From the NCBI RefSeq assembly GCF_011074795.1, contig NZ_JAAMPF010000008.1, forward strand, positions 1 to 64,000: a DNA stretch of 64,000 bases, read 5' to 3'. Each line of letters begins with the position of its first letter. Position 1 is the first letter of the stretch. The stretch comes from Marinobacter salicampi (lineage in GTDB: Bacteria; Pseudomonadota; Gammaproteobacteria; Pseudomonadales; Oleiphilaceae). The notes beneath the pieces were generated by a model. It was given only the letters and a program-made list of their open reading frames with translations, was not told the DNA's origin and made no database searches. The position numbers were made by a program, and so were the translations under genes. Below, in pieces: positions 14,404 to 27,481 of this stretch.

Positions 14404-15675
14404 TCAAGGAGCCTCGCTGGCAGTAGATTCTGAGCTGACTTTGTTGACGGTTTGGCTGGCCGACCCGGTTACCACGGCATCAGCCACCAACTCAGCAGTA
14501 ATCGCCGACAGGGTCCAGCCCAGATGACCATGGCCGGTGTTATAGAACACCGTGGGCAGGCGTCCGGGTCCTACTCTTGGCATCATGTTGGGCAACATCG
14601 GACGCAATCCCGCCCAGGGCACGACGCGGCGTGTGCACACCCCGGGGAAACACTGCTCGACCCAGCGGGTAAGCGGCCGGATGCGGTCATCCCGGATATC
14701 GCGGTTGTAGCCGCTGAACTCTGCTGTGCCAGCGATCCGGAAACGGTCGTCCCCCAATCGGCTGGTCACGATCTTGGTGGCATCGTCCAGCAGGCTGACC
14801 GTGGGGGCCGCCTCCCGGGAGGCGTCGTCATCCAGCTGCACGGTGATGGAATAGCCCTTGACCGGGTAGATGTTAACCCGATCTCCCAGTTTCGTCGCCA
14901 GCGCCCGGCTGCCCACGCCGGCACAAACCACCACGCCGTCGAAGGTGTCACGGGTTTGCTGTTCACCGTCGTGGGCGGTTATCCAGGCATGGCTATCGTC
15001 GGCGCTGAGCTCGGTCACAGAGTGGCCGTAGCAGGTCTTGACCCCCAAGCGTATCATCGCGTCTGCCAGGCCATTGGTAAATTTGTGAATGTCACCGGTG
15101 GAGTCGCTCTCGGTAAAGAAGCCGCCGTAATAGGTGCCGGCCAGCGTGGGCTCGATGGTGCGCATCTCTTCGGGTGTCACCGGCCGGCGTTCAAGTCCTC
15201 CGGCGGCCAGAAGTCTTGAGACCCTGGCGGCGTGGTCGAAACCGGCCTTATCCCGATAGATATGCAGGATGCCCTGCTTCTTCAGATCAAAATCAATGCC
15301 TTCCTCTTGCGCCCAGGCAAACAGGTAGTCGCGGGCGGCGATGGCCAGTCGGGCTGTTTCGGTGGTGTTTTTCTCATACTGGGGAATGGCTGCGATAAAC
15401 TCGGCAAACCAGCTTAGCTTATGCCAGGAGGGCTTGGGGTTGACCAGAAGGGGCGCATCACGGCGGAACATCCACTTCATACCCTTCATTACGGTCTGCC
15501 AGTTGTTCCAGACCTCGGCGTTGGAGGCTGACAACTGACCACCGTTGGCAAAGGAGGTTTCCATTGCCGCGTAACGGTGTTTCTCATAAACGGTGACATC
15601 CAGGCCCCGCTTGGCCAGGGTGTAGGCGGTGGTAATACCGGTGATGCCGCCACCAATAACTGCGATGCGCTTCAT
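14404..15675 (-). CDS. dadA: D-amino-acid dehydrogenase (DadA family)
   Basis: A 423-residue FAD-dependent dehydrogenase that oxidises small amino acids to keto acids and feeds electrons to the respiratory chain. The N-terminal nucleotide-binding fold is MKRIAVIGGGITGITTAYTLAKRGLDVTVYEK. The DadA-type FANGGQLSASNAEVWNNW follows, and the C-terminal WAGLRPMLPNMMPRVG and NTGHGHLGWTLS complete the family pattern. ATG 15675 follows GGAGAG; the longer ORF start would read through a riboswitch. There is no dadX or other catabolic gene nearby. Control by a tandem glycine riboswitch suggests glycine itself, or D-amino acids linked to it, as substrate. Glycine specificity is inference. Confidence 0.9.
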   Translation of the reverse strand: MKRIAVIGGGITGITTAYTLAKRGLDVTVYEKHRYAAMETSFANGGQLSASNAEVWNNWQTVMKGMKWMFRRDAPLLVNPKPSWHKLSWFAEFIAAIPQYEKNTTETARLAIAARDYLFAWAQEEGIDFDLKKQGILHIYRDKAGFDHAARVSRLLAAGGLERRPVTPEEMRTIEPTLAGTYYGGFFTESDSTGDIHKFTNGLADAMIRLGVKTCYGHSVTELSADDSHAWITAHDGEQQTRDTFDGVVVCAGVGSRALATKLGDRVNIYPVKGYSITVQLDDDASREAAPTVSLLDDATKIVTSRLGDDRFRIAGTAEFSGYNRDIRDDRIRPLTRWVEQCFPGVCTRRVVPWAGLRPMLPNMMPRVGPGRLPTVFYNTGHGHLGWTLSAITAELVADAVVTGSASQTVNKVSSESTASEAP

Positions 15676-15730
15676 AGAGCTCTCCAGGGCGTCCAGGGTT
15701 ACCTTTCTGCGCAAAATGGCAGAAAGCACC

Positions 15731-15927
15731 CCTTCCGTCTCTGGACCTGAGAGATTCACGCGCCACCTCAACGGAGACAGCCGCTTGCTCCTTCGGTGTG
15801 CCAACTGACGCAGCGGTCGGCAGCTCTTCGGAAAGTCTTCATGTCAGCGGTCCTTTTGCCTGAGAGTTTCCGGGGCAGTTGCTCCTTCGGCGCCGATCGC
15901 AGGGCATGCGATACAGTCTCTCCCGAT
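15731..15927 (-). promoter_or_regulatory. tandem glycine riboswitch upstream of dadA
   Basis: On the minus strand the leader has two glycine aptamers. The first (about plus 15846-15927) runs from CGGGAGAGACTG through GCCGAAGGAGCAACTGCC to GAAACTCTCAGGCAAAAGGACC. The second (about plus 15731-15835) holds ACCGAAGGAGCAAGCGG and GAATCTCTCAGGTCCAGAGACGG. The CCGAAGGAGC loops and the CTCTCAGG segments are hallmarks of the gcvT/glycine class. The usual tandem arrangement turns expression on when glycine is plentiful. The second aptamer ends 55 bases before the dadA ATG. Confidence 0.92.
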
Positions 15928-16076
15928 GACATGTCTGGTCTGCAAGGAAACCAGCCTTCAGCAAACAATAGCAAAGATCGCTTGTTTTCGACACCGACCC
16001 CGGAACACTAAACGAGACCCAAGGGGGCAATGTCTGATAGATACCGAATGCAGCTTTACCCCGATCACCTGAAGGG

Positions 16077-16541
16077 TCAGTGAAGTACCCTGACACAGGC
16101 CCAACCTCCCCGTGCTGCAGGTAGCGAAGGCCAGTTCAGATAGTGCTCGAAAAACCCGTGCTGGTGAGAGCCGTCCAGCAAAGCGCTTATACATTGCTCC
16201 AGAACAGGTTGCTCCCTGGCGCAGGAGGACTCGGCTGCCTGCAAAGAGGCCAGTGCCTGAAATATCACCCGCTCTGTTCCGGTGCGATCTCCCATGTCCG
16301 CCAGCACCCGTGAAACCAGAATGGCAGCCAGGGTAAGCTCAACGTGCATGCAAAGCTTTTCATTTTCTCCGGGGAGGCAGGCGAGATCGAAGGCACTGCC
16401 AGCCAGGGAGATAACGTCGCGCCACTGCCCCTGCTCACAGCTGGCGTAGGCGTTTTCCATCCAGAACTGCCAGAGATCTTTCCGCTCTTCCAGGGGAAGC
16501 TCACTAAATTGCTTGCGATGAGTGGGGCACAGGAATTCCAT
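16077..16541 (-). CDS. unknown 154-residue protein under Fur control
   Basis: A 154-residue soluble, mostly helical protein starting MEFLCPTHRKQFSELPLEERKDLWQFWMENAYASCEQGQW. Cys residues occur at several points (LCPTH, SCEQG, ACLPG, KLCMH, SCARE, EQCIS), but in no clear metal-binding array. I do not recognise the family. A Fur box 26 bases upstream of the ATG indicates iron-repressed expression, so a role in iron limitation is likely. It lies alone between dadA and glmS, with a glmS terminator upstream. Confidence 0.65.
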   Translation of the reverse strand: MEFLCPTHRKQFSELPLEERKDLWQFWMENAYASCEQGQWRDVISLAGSAFDLACLPGENEKLCMHVELTLAAILVSRVLADMGDRTGTERVIFQALASLQAAESSCAREQPVLEQCISALLDGSHQHGFFEHYLNWPSLPAARGGWACVRVLH

Positions 16542-16566
16542 GGACGCTCTCCTTGTTGGTTGCTCA

Positions 16567-16585
16567 AATGATAGTAATTATCATT
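16567..16585. promoter_or_regulatory. Fur box
   Basis: TGATAGTAATTATCA at 16569-16583 matches the 7-1-7 Fur consensus TGATAATNATTATCA at 14 of 15 positions, with AA and TT flanks that extend the palindrome. It lies 26 bases upstream of the 154-residue ORF, in the right place to repress it when iron is plentiful. Confidence 0.8.
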
Positions 16586-16651
16586 TGCGTTAAAAACAAG
16601 GAAAAGCGATTCCGGAAAACGGCGGAGCGTGACCTCGTTACCGGTTCATGG

Positions 16652-16689
16652 CAAAAAGAACGCCCCCTGCCAGACTATAAGCAGAGGGC
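16652..16689 (-). terminator. rho-independent terminator after glmS
   Basis: On the minus strand GCCCTCTGC and GCAGGGGGC form a 9-bp stem (one G-T pair) with a 10-base loop, followed by TTCTTTTTG. It lies 70 bases beyond the glmS stop. Confidence 0.8.
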
Positions 16690-16758
16690 TTCTTGAGCAT
16701 TGTCATGGAGCGGGGCGCAAACGGCCCGCATAAATCCTGTTACCGTTGCTGGGTAGCG

Positions 16759-18591
16759 TTACTCCACCGTCACACTCTTGGCCAGGTTTCGGGGCTGGTC
16801 CACATCCGTGCCCTTGAGCACCGCAACATGGTACGAAAGCAGCTGCAGCGGAATCGTATACACGATGGGCGCTGTCACGGGATGCACCTCAGCAATGTGT
16901 ACAACGTGCACGCCTTCTTCGTTTTTCAATGCCGACTGGCCATCGGCAAACACAAAGAGCTGGCCACCCCGGGCCCGGACTTCCTCCAGGTTGGACTTTA
17001 GCTTCTCGAGCATGTCGTTGTTTGGCGCGACGGTGACCACCGGCATTTCGCTGTCTACCAGGGCCAGCGGCCCATGCTTGAGCTCACCCGCCGGGTAGGC
17101 CTCGGCGTGTATGTAGGAAATTTCCTTCAGCTTCAACGCGCCTTCCAGCGCGACCGGGAACAGAGTGCCGCGGCCCAGGAACAGGCTGTGGTGCTTGTCC
17201 ATGAACTCACGGCTGAGCTCCGCGATTTCTTTATCCAGGGCCAGGGCTGCTGATACCTGCCCGGGCAGCAGGCGCATGGCGGTTACCAGCTCGGCTTCCC
17301 GCTCGCTGGACAGGCCGTTATGACGGGCAAGGGCAATGGAGAACAGCAACAGAGCGGTCAATTGGGTGGTGAACGCCTTGGTGGAGGCCACCCCGATCTC
17401 CGGTCCTGCCTGGGTCATGATAACAAGGTCGGATTCCCTCACCAGGGAGCTGCCGGCCACGTTACAGATCGCAAGGGCGGCCCGGAAACCGGCTTTTTTG
17501 GCCTGGCGCAGCGCCGCCAGGGTGTCAGCAGTCTCACCTGACTGGGAAATGCACAGGAACAGGGTGTCTGGCTGGATCACATGCTTGCGGTAGCGGAACT
17601 CGGACGCCACCTCAACCGAACAGGGCACCCCTGCCAGGTCCTCGATCCAGTACCGGGCCACCATGCCGGCGTGGTAGCTGGTGCCGCAGGCAATGATCTG
17701 TACGTGCCTTACATTCTCCAGCAGTTTGCCTGCCTCGGTACCCAGGGCCTGTTCCAGCACCCGGGTATCGGTAATTCGGCCTTCCATGGTGGCCTTGATC
17801 ACCGTCGGCTGCTCGTAGATTTCCTTCAGCATGAAGTGACGGTATTCGCCTTTGTCGGCGGCATCCGCCGCATGTTCAAAGCGTGATGTCGGGCGATCGA
17901 CGACGTTGTCGTCGCGATCCCATATCGTGATCTTGTCTTTACGGATATCGGCAATATCACCTTCGTCCAGAAACATGAAACGATCGGTGACCGGCAGCAG
18001 GGCCAGCTGGTCCGAGGCTATGAAGTTCTCGCCAATACCCACCCCGATTACCAGCGGGCTACCCTCCCGGCACACAATCAGCCTGTCGGGCTCATCCGCA
18101 TGGACCACGGCAAGGGCATAAGCCCCGCGCAGACGACCGGTGGCCTGTTTTACCGCTGAGGTCAGGTCAGCGGTGGCACGGTAAAGCTGTTCGATGAGAT
18201 GGGCGACTACCTCGGTGTCGGTCTGGGAGGTGAACTCGAACCCGGCGGACTTCAGTTCGTCCCGAAGCTCCTGGTAGTTCTCGATGATGCCGTTATGAAC
18301 CAGTGCCAGCCGATCACCTGACATATGGGGATGGGCATTCAGCCGGGAAGGCTCGCCGTGGGTGGCCCAGCGAGTATGGGCGATGCCGACGTGACCCTTG
18401 GGCGGGGCTGACTCGATCAGCTCCGCCAGGGCGGCGACCTTTCCCAGCTCCCTGACCCTGTTAACGGTGCCATCCTGGCTCAGAATAGCCATTCCGGCCG
18501 AATCGTAGCCCCGGTATTCCAGCCGCCTCAGGCCTTCCAGGAGAATCCCTTGAACATCCCGTTCTGATACTGCACCTACGATCCCGCACAT
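16759..18591 (-). CDS. glmS: glutamine--fructose-6-phosphate aminotransferase GlmS
   Basis: A 610-residue cytosolic enzyme making glucosamine-6-phosphate from fructose-6-phosphate and glutamine, the first step to UDP-GlcNAc. The start MCGIVGAV exposes Cys2, the glutaminase nucleophile. [16 protein letters not shown] and HNGIIENY complete the N-terminal glutaminase domain. Two SIS domains follow ([18 protein letters not shown], and later [38 protein letters not shown]). It ends LAKSVTVE as usual. It lies 65 bases downstream of glmU and is probably cotranscribed with it. Confidence 0.97.
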   Translation of the reverse strand: MCGIVGAVSERDVQGILLEGLRRLEYRGYDSAGMAILSQDGTVNRVRELGKVAALAELIESAPPKGHVGIAHTRWATHGEPSRLNAHPHMSGDRLALVHNGIIENYQELRDELKSAGFEFTSQTDTEVVAHLIEQLYRATADLTSAVKQATGRLRGAYALAVVHADEPDRLIVCREGSPLVIGVGIGENFIASDQLALLPVTDRFMFLDEGDIADIRKDKITIWDRDDNVVDRPTSRFEHAADAADKGEYRHFMLKEIYEQPTVIKATMEGRITDTRVLEQALGTEAGKLLENVRHVQIIACGTSYHAGMVARYWIEDLAGVPCSVEVASEFRYRKHVIQPDTLFLCISQSGETADTLAALRQAKKAGFRAALAICNVAGSSLVRESDLVIMTQAGPEIGVASTKAFTTQLTALLLFSIALARHNGLSSEREAELVTAMRLLPGQVSAALALDKEIAELSREFMDKHHSLFLGRGTLFPVALEGALKLKEISYIHAEAYPAGELKHGPLALVDSEMPVVTVAPNNDMLEKLKSNLEEVRARGGQLFVFADGQSALKNEEGVHVVHIAEVHPVTAPIVYTIPLQLLSYHVAVLKGTDVDQPRNLAKSVTVE

Positions 18592-18656
18592 GAGTCTTTC
18601 TTCCTGTAATTCGTTAAATTCTTTGGTTTAGCCGTGCCCGATGCCCGAGCATCGGC

Positions 18657-20024
18657 TCAGGACTTTTTCCTGGGCTTCTGCCAGTCCGGAATATTGTGCT
18701 GCCGGCCACGGGCGACGGCCAGTTCGTCCGCTGATACGTCCCGGGTAATAGTTGAGCCCGCGCCGATGGTGGCCCCTTTCGCCACCGTGACCGGGGCTAC
18801 CAGCGCCGTATTGGAGCCCACAAAAACGCCGTCTTCCAGCACGGTCTGGTACTTGTTGACGCCATCGTAATTGCAGGTGATGGTGCCCGCGCCCACGTTG
18901 ACACCGGCACCCAGGGTGGCATCACCCACGTAACTGAGGTGGTTGATCTTGCTGCCCTCGCCGACCACCGCCTTTTTGGTTTCTACAAAGTTGCCCACTT
19001 TGGTGTGCGCCGCCAATACGGTACCCGGACGTAATCTGGCAAAAGGGCCTACCTGGGCATCGGCCCCAACCTCGGCACCGTCAATGATAGAGTGGGCATG
19101 AACCACTGCGCCCTTTGCTATGCGTGCATCCCTGATGATGCAGCCGGGCCCGATGGAAACCCCGTCCGCCAGCTCAACACGCCCCTCGAACACGACATTG
19201 ACATCAATTATCACGTCCGAACCGACGGTGAGTTGCCCGCGTACGTCCAGCCGTGCCGGATCCATCAGGGTGGCGCCGGCGGTCATAAGTTCGATGGCCT
19301 GCTGACGCTGGTACCAGCGTTCCAGCTCGGCCAGCTGGACACGGTTATTGACGCCCTGGACCTCAAAGTCCGTCACCGGATGAGCAACCTCGACCTTCAG
19401 CCCTTCTGTTACCGCCATGGCGATAATATCGGTGAGGTAGTATTCGCCCTGCGCGTTGCTGTTGGATAGGCGCGGCAGCCAGGCCTTAAGGTGTTTGCCA
19501 GCTATGGAAAGAATACCGGTGTTAACCTCACGGATGGCTTTCTGTTCTTCCGTGGCATCTTTCTGTTCAACAATGGACTGGACCTCGCCGGCGCTGTTGC
19601 GAACGATACGACCGTAACCGTCAGGATTGTCCAGATGCACTGTCAGGATTGACAGGATGTCGTCCCGGTCGGAGACAAGTTTGGCGAGCGTGTCCGAGCG
19701 GGTCAGCGGAACATCGCCATAAAGCACCAGTACCTGGGCCTCGTCAGGAATGTTCGGTAGCGCTTGAGCGACGGCATGGCCGGTTCCGAGCTGTTCGGAC
19801 TGCAAAGCCCATTGGATATCTTCAGCCGGGGTGGTAGCCCGCACCTGTTCAGCGCCGTGGCCGATGACCCCATGGATACCCGCCGCATTCAGGGTGCGGG
19901 CGGTATCGATCACGTGGTGCAACATAGGCTTGCCGGCTACCCCGTGCAGGACTTTAGGCTGGTGGGATTTCATCCTGGAACCCTGACCAGCAGCCAGAAT
20001 AACGACGTGTAGAGGTAATGCCAT
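18657..20024 (-). CDS. glmU: bifunctional GlmU: GlcN-1-P acetyltransferase / GlcNAc-1-P uridyltransferase
   Basis: A 455-residue enzyme that completes UDP-GlcNAc synthesis. The N-terminal uridyltransferase domain has the [18 protein letters not shown] signature; the C-terminal half is a left-handed beta-helix of hexapeptide repeats ([36 protein letters not shown]), with the acetyltransferase His in this region. ATG 20024 was chosen because AAAGGAG lies about 10 bases upstream; an in-frame ATG ten codons earlier has no site. It is separated from atpC by a strong terminator, so glmU-glmS is its own unit. Confidence 0.97.
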   Translation of the reverse strand: MALPLHVVILAAGQGSRMKSHQPKVLHGVAGKPMLHHVIDTARTLNAAGIHGVIGHGAEQVRATTPAEDIQWALQSEQLGTGHAVAQALPNIPDEAQVLVLYGDVPLTRSDTLAKLVSDRDDILSILTVHLDNPDGYGRIVRNSAGEVQSIVEQKDATEEQKAIREVNTGILSIAGKHLKAWLPRLSNSNAQGEYYLTDIIAMAVTEGLKVEVAHPVTDFEVQGVNNRVQLAELERWYQRQQAIELMTAGATLMDPARLDVRGQLTVGSDVIIDVNVVFEGRVELADGVSIGPGCIIRDARIAKGAVVHAHSIIDGAEVGADAQVGPFARLRPGTVLAAHTKVGNFVETKKAVVGEGSKINHLSYVGDATLGAGVNVGAGTITCNYDGVNKYQTVLEDGVFVGSNTALVAPVTVAKGATIGAGSTITRDVSADELAVARGRQHNIPDWQKPRKKS

Positions 20025-20059
20025 AAGGGTAAAAGCTCCTTTCTTAAAACCCATAACAG

Positions 20060-20138
20060 AAAAAGCCGCACCTTCCTGACGGTTAAATCCGGATATCGGA
20101 TCCAGGATTTCATTACCGTCAGTTCAGGGTGCGGCTTT
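20060..20138 (-). terminator. terminator of the atp operon
   Basis: On the minus strand AAAGCCGCACC and GGTGCGGCTTTTT form a strong outer stem ending in a T-run. An inner stem CTGACGGT...ACCGTCAG extends it to a long hairpin of nearly 80 bases. It lies 31 bases after the atpC stop, at the end of the atp genes. Confidence 0.85.
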
Positions 20139-20169
20139 AGCGATCAGCTGATGCCTGAGATCCCGGAAC

Positions 20170-20592
20170 CTAGCGCATTTTCTTGCGCAGATTCTGGATC
20201 GTACGCAACTGAGCAGCGGCTTCCGCCAGTTCTGCCGCAGCCCGGGAGTATTCAAACTCGCCGGTCCTGTTGGCCAGGGCTTTCTCGGCTTCACGCTGGG
20301 CTTCGACAGCCGCGGCTTCGTTTAGATCCTTGGCGCGCGTCGCCGTATCAGCCATGAGAGTGACGAGATTAGGCTGGACCTCAAGGTATCCACCGGATAC
20401 GTAGAGGATCTCCTCTTCTCCGCCCTGCTTAACGATCCTTACTGTACCAGGCTTGAGCTGAGTCAGCAGTGGAGCGTGGCCATACTGAACACCCAGTTCA
20501 CCCTCGCTCCCGGTTGCCACCAGCATTTCAACCAGGCCAGAGAAGATCTTCCTTTCGGCACTTACCACGTCACAATGCACGGTTATACCCAT
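20170..20592 (-). CDS. atpC: F1Fo ATP synthase epsilon subunit
   Basis: A 140-residue F1 central-stalk subunit that couples to gamma and can inhibit ATP hydrolysis. The N-terminal beta-sandwich ([50 protein letters not shown]) is followed by two C-terminal helices ([21 protein letters not shown], then [24 protein letters not shown]). It is the last gene of the atp operon, 35 bases after atpD. Confidence 0.95.
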   Translation of the reverse strand: MGITVHCDVVSAERKIFSGLVEMLVATGSEGELGVQYGHAPLLTQLKPGTVRIVKQGGEEEILYVSGGYLEVQPNLVTLMADTATRAKDLNEAAAVEAQREAEKALANRTGEFEYSRAAAELAEAAAQLRTIQNLRKKMR

Positions 20593-20627
20593 TCTATTAG
20601 CCTCTATGGTCGGTCAGGAAACATGCC

Positions 20628-22935
<2,308 letters not shown>

Positions 22936-23003
22936 ATGTCACTGCCTTTTCAAGTTAGACACTCATGTGGACCAAGGGGCCTGCCCGGTGCAGGCCCCTT
23001 GCC

Positions 23004-24548
23004 TTACCAACTCTGAGTGGTCTTGAATTTCTCCAGAGCAGCTTTCAGACCGGCAGCAATTTCATCGTTGAAATCGCCTTTCTCGTTGATCTTGGCCAGA
23101 AGCTCGGACTGCTCCGAACGCATCCAGTCCAGCAGTTGTGCTTCGAACTTCACAACCTTTTCCACCTCAACGTCGTCCAGGAAGCCTTCGTTGGCTGCAA
23201 ACAGAACGGTACCCATCTCGGCAACGCTCATCGGGCTGTACTGATTCTGCTTCATCAGCTCGGTAACCCGCTGACCGTGCTCCAGCTGCTGACGAGTCGC
23301 TTCGTCCAGGTCAGACGCGAACTGGGCGAAAGCCGCCAATTCACGATACTGGGCCAGGGCCAGACGAATGTTACCGCCCAGCTTCTTCATGATCTTGGTC
23401 TGGGCAGAACCACCGACCCGTGAAACCGATACACCTGCGTTCATTGCCGGACGGATACCGGAGTTGAACAGGTTGGTCTCAAGGAAGATCTGACCGTCAG
23501 TGATGGAGATAACGTTGGTCGGTACGAATGCCGATACGTCACCCGCCTGGGTCTCAATCAGCGGCAGCGCTGTCAGGGAACCAGTCTTGCCTTTGACTTC
23601 GCCGTTGGTGAATTCTTCCACGTAGGCCGCGTTTACACGGGAGGCACGCTCCAGCAGGCGGGAGTGCAGATAGAACACGTCACCCGGATATGCTTCCCGA
23701 CCCGGTGGCCGACGCAGCAACAGGGAGATCTGGCGATAGGCCACGGCCTGCTTACTGAGATCGTCATACACGATCAGGGCGTTCTCGCCGCGGTCGCGGA
23801 AGTACTCACCCATGGATGTACCGGAGTAAGGTGCCAGGAACTGCATGGCGGCAGGATCTGCAGCGCCGGCAGCGACCACAATTGTGTGGTCCATGGCGCC
23901 GTGTTCTTCAAGCTTACGGACAACCGCAGCAATGGAGGACTGCTTCTGGCCGATAGCAACGTAGATACACTTGATGCCACTGTTCTTCTGGTTGATGATC
24001 GCGTCGATGGCGACGGCGGTCTTACCAATCTGACGGTCGCCAATAATCAGCTCACGCTGGCCACGGCCGATAGGCACCATGGTGTCGATTGCCTTGAGGC
24101 CAGTCTGAACCGGCTCATCAACGGACTGACGGGCGATTACGCCCGGCGCCACTTTCTCGATGGGGGCGGTCAGGCTGGTGCCCAGGTCACCCTTCCCGTC
24201 GATGGCGTTACCCAGACCGTCCACAACACGGCCCAACAGTTCCGGACCAATCGGCACTTCCAGGATGCGACCGGTACAGCGAACTTTCTGGCCTTCAGCC
24301 AGCTCTTCGTAGTCGCCCAGAACAACCGCACCTACAGAATCACGCTCAAGGTTGAGCGCCATGCCGAAGGTACCGTTTTCGAACTCGATCATCTCGCCGT
24401 ACATAACATCGGCAAGACCGTGGATCAGCACGATACCGTCAGATACCGACAGAATCGTACCTTCGTTTTTTGCTTCCGAAGAGATATCGAGTTTTTCGAT
24501 TCGCTTCTTGATGATGTCACTGATCTCGGATGGATTCAGTTGCTGCAT
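23004..24548 (-). CDS. atpA: F1Fo ATP synthase alpha subunit
   Basis: A 514-residue non-catalytic nucleotide-binding subunit. The P-loop GDRQIGKT is at 170-177, and [42 protein letters not shown] contains the Arg finger region. Its N-terminus [21 protein letters not shown] binds the delta subunit. A 28-base gap follows atpH. Confidence 0.98.
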   Translation of the reverse strand: MQQLNPSEISDIIKKRIEKLDISSEAKNEGTILSVSDGIVLIHGLADVMYGEMIEFENGTFGMALNLERDSVGAVVLGDYEELAEGQKVRCTGRILEVPIGPELLGRVVDGLGNAIDGKGDLGTSLTAPIEKVAPGVIARQSVDEPVQTGLKAIDTMVPIGRGQRELIIGDRQIGKTAVAIDAIINQKNSGIKCIYVAIGQKQSSIAAVVRKLEEHGAMDHTIVVAAGAADPAAMQFLAPYSGTSMGEYFRDRGENALIVYDDLSKQAVAYRQISLLLRRPPGREAYPGDVFYLHSRLLERASRVNAAYVEEFTNGEVKGKTGSLTALPLIETQAGDVSAFVPTNVISITDGQIFLETNLFNSGIRPAMNAGVSVSRVGGSAQTKIMKKLGGNIRLALAQYRELAAFAQFASDLDEATRQQLEHGQRVTELMKQNQYSPMSVAEMGTVLFAANEGFLDDVEVEKVVKFEAQLLDWMRSEQSELLAKINEKGDFNDEIAAGLKAALEKFKTTQSW

Positions 24549-24576
24549 GCCATTTTCCTCAAACCTTGTGCTGAAA

Positions 24577-25113
24577 TCAGGAGCCCAGAGCCTTGGCCAT
24601 TTTGGCCAGCTTGCCGCGAACAGAAGCGTCTATCACCAGGTCACCCGTGCGAACAATTGCACCGCCAATCAGGGACTGATCGACCGAGGTTTCCAGATCT
24701 ATCTTGCGCTCCAGTTTTCTGGACAATGCGTCAACGAGCTTTTTCTGCTGCTCTTCCGTCATTTCGAACGCTGAACTCACCTCTAGTCTGACGGTGCGCT
24801 CAAGATCAGCACGGAAAAGGGTGAACAGTGCCGATACTTCTGGCAGCAGGACCAACCGCTTATTTTCAGCAAGAATTAACAGGAAATTCCTGAGCGCTTC
24901 CGGCAGTGCTTGCTCGAAGCAGTCAACGAAGAGTTCAGCCTTGCGTTGCTCGGATAGCCCGGGGTTGTTCAGGATCCTTCGTATCTCTTTGTCGGCCGCA
25001 ACCTGACCAGCAAACGCCAATGCCTGGTCCCAGGCATCGACGCTGTCATGATCCTTGGCTGCATCAAAAACGGCCTTCGCATAGGGTCGGGCTAACGTCG
25101 TCAGTTCTGCCAT
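24577..25113 (-). CDS. atpH: F1Fo ATP synthase delta subunit
   Basis: A 178-residue stator subunit joining F1 alpha to the b dimer. The N-terminal helical domain starts [21 protein letters not shown], and the C-terminal part carries the typical [33 protein letters not shown]. It lies 12 bases after atpF. Confidence 0.96.
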   Translation of the reverse strand: MAELTTLARPYAKAVFDAAKDHDSVDAWDQALAFAGQVAADKEIRRILNNPGLSEQRKAELFVDCFEQALPEALRNFLLILAENKRLVLLPEVSALFTLFRADLERTVRLEVSSAFEMTEEQQKKLVDALSRKLERKIDLETSVDQSLIGGAIVRTGDLVIDASVRGKLAKMAKALGS

Positions 25114-25125
25114 GATGACCCTCGC

Positions 25126-25596
25126 TTAGAGTTCTGCCGCCAGCTTGTCCAGCATCTCGCTGTGAGCTTTGGCGTCGACAGAGGTTTCCAGAATCTTCTC
25201 GGCACCGGCAACGGCAAGTGCTGCCACTTCTGCCCTGAGTGCGTCGCGAGCCTGAACACGCTCCTGTTGAATTTCAGCTCTGGCCTGCTCAATCAGCTTC
25301 TCGCCTTCCGTCCGTGCGTCAGCCTTGGAGGCTTCCACAATCTGGGCGGCGCGCTTGTTGGCCTGATCGACCAGGGCTGCAGCATCTTCTTTCGCCTTCC
25401 GCATTTCCTTGGAAGCTTTTTCTTTTGCAAGCTCCAGGTCGCGGTCTGCGCGGTCTGCGGCTGAAAGACCGTCGGCTATCTTCTTCTGGCGTGCGCTCAT
25501 GGCCGCAGTAATCGGCGGCCATACATACTTGACACAGAACCAGACGAAAATAGCGAAGGCGATCGACTGCCCTATTAACGTAAGGTTGATATTCAC
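25126..25596 (-). CDS. atpF: F1Fo ATP synthase b subunit
   Basis: A 156-residue stator subunit with one N-terminal membrane helix ([26 protein letters not shown]) and a long charged coiled-coil rich in Ala, Glu and Lys. It has the E. coli-like length and order in the operon. Confidence 0.96.
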   Translation of the reverse strand: MNINLTLIGQSIAFAIFVWFCVKYVWPPITAAMSARQKKIADGLSAADRADRDLELAKEKASKEMRKAKEDAAALVDQANKRAAQIVEASKADARTEGEKLIEQARAEIQQERVQARDALRAEVAALAVAGAEKILETSVDAKAHSEMLDKLAAEL

Positions 25597-25676
25597 GGCG
25601 ATATACCTCTTGCTATTCGTTGCATCCCGGTGACCGGAAAATCGGACGCATCAAAAGCGCCCGCTCTTTCGGCTGA

Positions 25677-25931
<255 letters not shown>

Positions 25932-25946
25932 TTAAGGGTTTGTGAA

Positions 25947-26828
<882 letters not shown>

Positions 26829-27221
26829 TCATCGCTGTGGTTTGGAGCGTAGGAACCAGCGCAGGGCCGGACTTATCGCAACCATCACAGCAAAAGTGAA
26901 TAACAGAGCCGGCACATGTACTGGCTCCATCAAGATGAAAACGGCCGCAAAAAATACTGCGGTAAGGGCAAGTTTTATACTTTCTGCCCTGAACAAGTCG
27001 CCAACCATCAGGCTGGCATTGCGAGCGCCCTGATGGCGAAATACCCGGTGTGCAAAATAAGCGCTTGGTATGACAAAAATGAGACCGCCAATGAGTGCGG
27101 AATAACCTGCCAAGCGGCTTTCCAGGCTCCATAAAAGGCTGATAACCAGTACGACCGAGCCTTCTGCTGTCAGCCACCGGACCAGTGGCAATCGGATAAG
27201 TCCAGTTCTGGTCTTGGTCAT
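26829..27221 (-). CDS. atpI: ATP synthase accessory protein I
   Basis: A 130-residue protein with four hydrophobic segments, first in the atp operon. AtpI proteins help assemble the c-ring or supply Mg2+ but are not essential. ATG 27221 (MTKTRTGLIRLP) was chosen because AAAGGTGG sits just upstream; a GTG three codons earlier lies inside that ribosome site. It follows the strong atp promoter with a leader of about 77 bases. Confidence 0.88.
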   Translation of the reverse strand: MTKTRTGLIRLPLVRWLTAEGSVVLVISLLWSLESRLAGYSALIGGLIFVIPSAYFAHRVFRHQGARNASLMVGDLFRAESIKLALTAVFFAAVFILMEPVHVPALLFTFAVMVAISPALRWFLRSKPQR

Positions 27222-27277
27222 CGGAGCCACCTTTTGTCAGTACGCTGAGTCAGTACCGGCTTCCGGATGCCAGACAT

Positions 27278-27333
27278 CGCTTGCTGTAACAGCAAGCGCG
27301 CAAAATTATATGTGTTAACGCCTGGCTGTTCAA
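27278..27333 (-). promoter_or_regulatory. atp operon promoter with start-site hairpin
   Basis: On the minus strand TTGAAC (plus 27328-27333), 17 bases, then TATAAT (plus 27305-27310): a near-ideal sigma70 promoter. The expected start near 27298 coincides with the edge of a perfect palindrome, arms CGCTTGCTGT and ACAGCAAGCG around one base (27278-27298). The mRNA would therefore begin with a 10-bp hairpin, possibly for stability, or the site may be an operator. Confidence 0.7.
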
Positions 27334-27425
27334 CACAACTGGTTTCAAAACCTGCCGGTGTTTTAACCAGTTTCTATAATCCAATGACGCAAACCATACA
27401 AGTTGTGTCCATCGCTACCGGTTAT

Positions 27426-27439
27426 TACCACATGTGGTA
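27426..27439. promoter_or_regulatory. palindrome upstream of the atp promoter
   Basis: TACCACATGTGGTA is a perfect 14-base palindrome about 95 bases upstream of the atp -35 element and 43 bases after the parB stop. It could be an operator; no regulator is known to me for this exact sequence. Confidence 0.3.
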
Positions 27440-27481
27440 TGTCGGGACGAAACACGACTTTAGACTATAGGATCAAGGTTT

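Noticed and set aside
15675..15804. N-terminal extension of dadA starting MAHRRSKRLSP
   Set aside because: This segment is the second glycine aptamer and leader; the FAD fold starts at ATG 15675, which has its own ribosome site.
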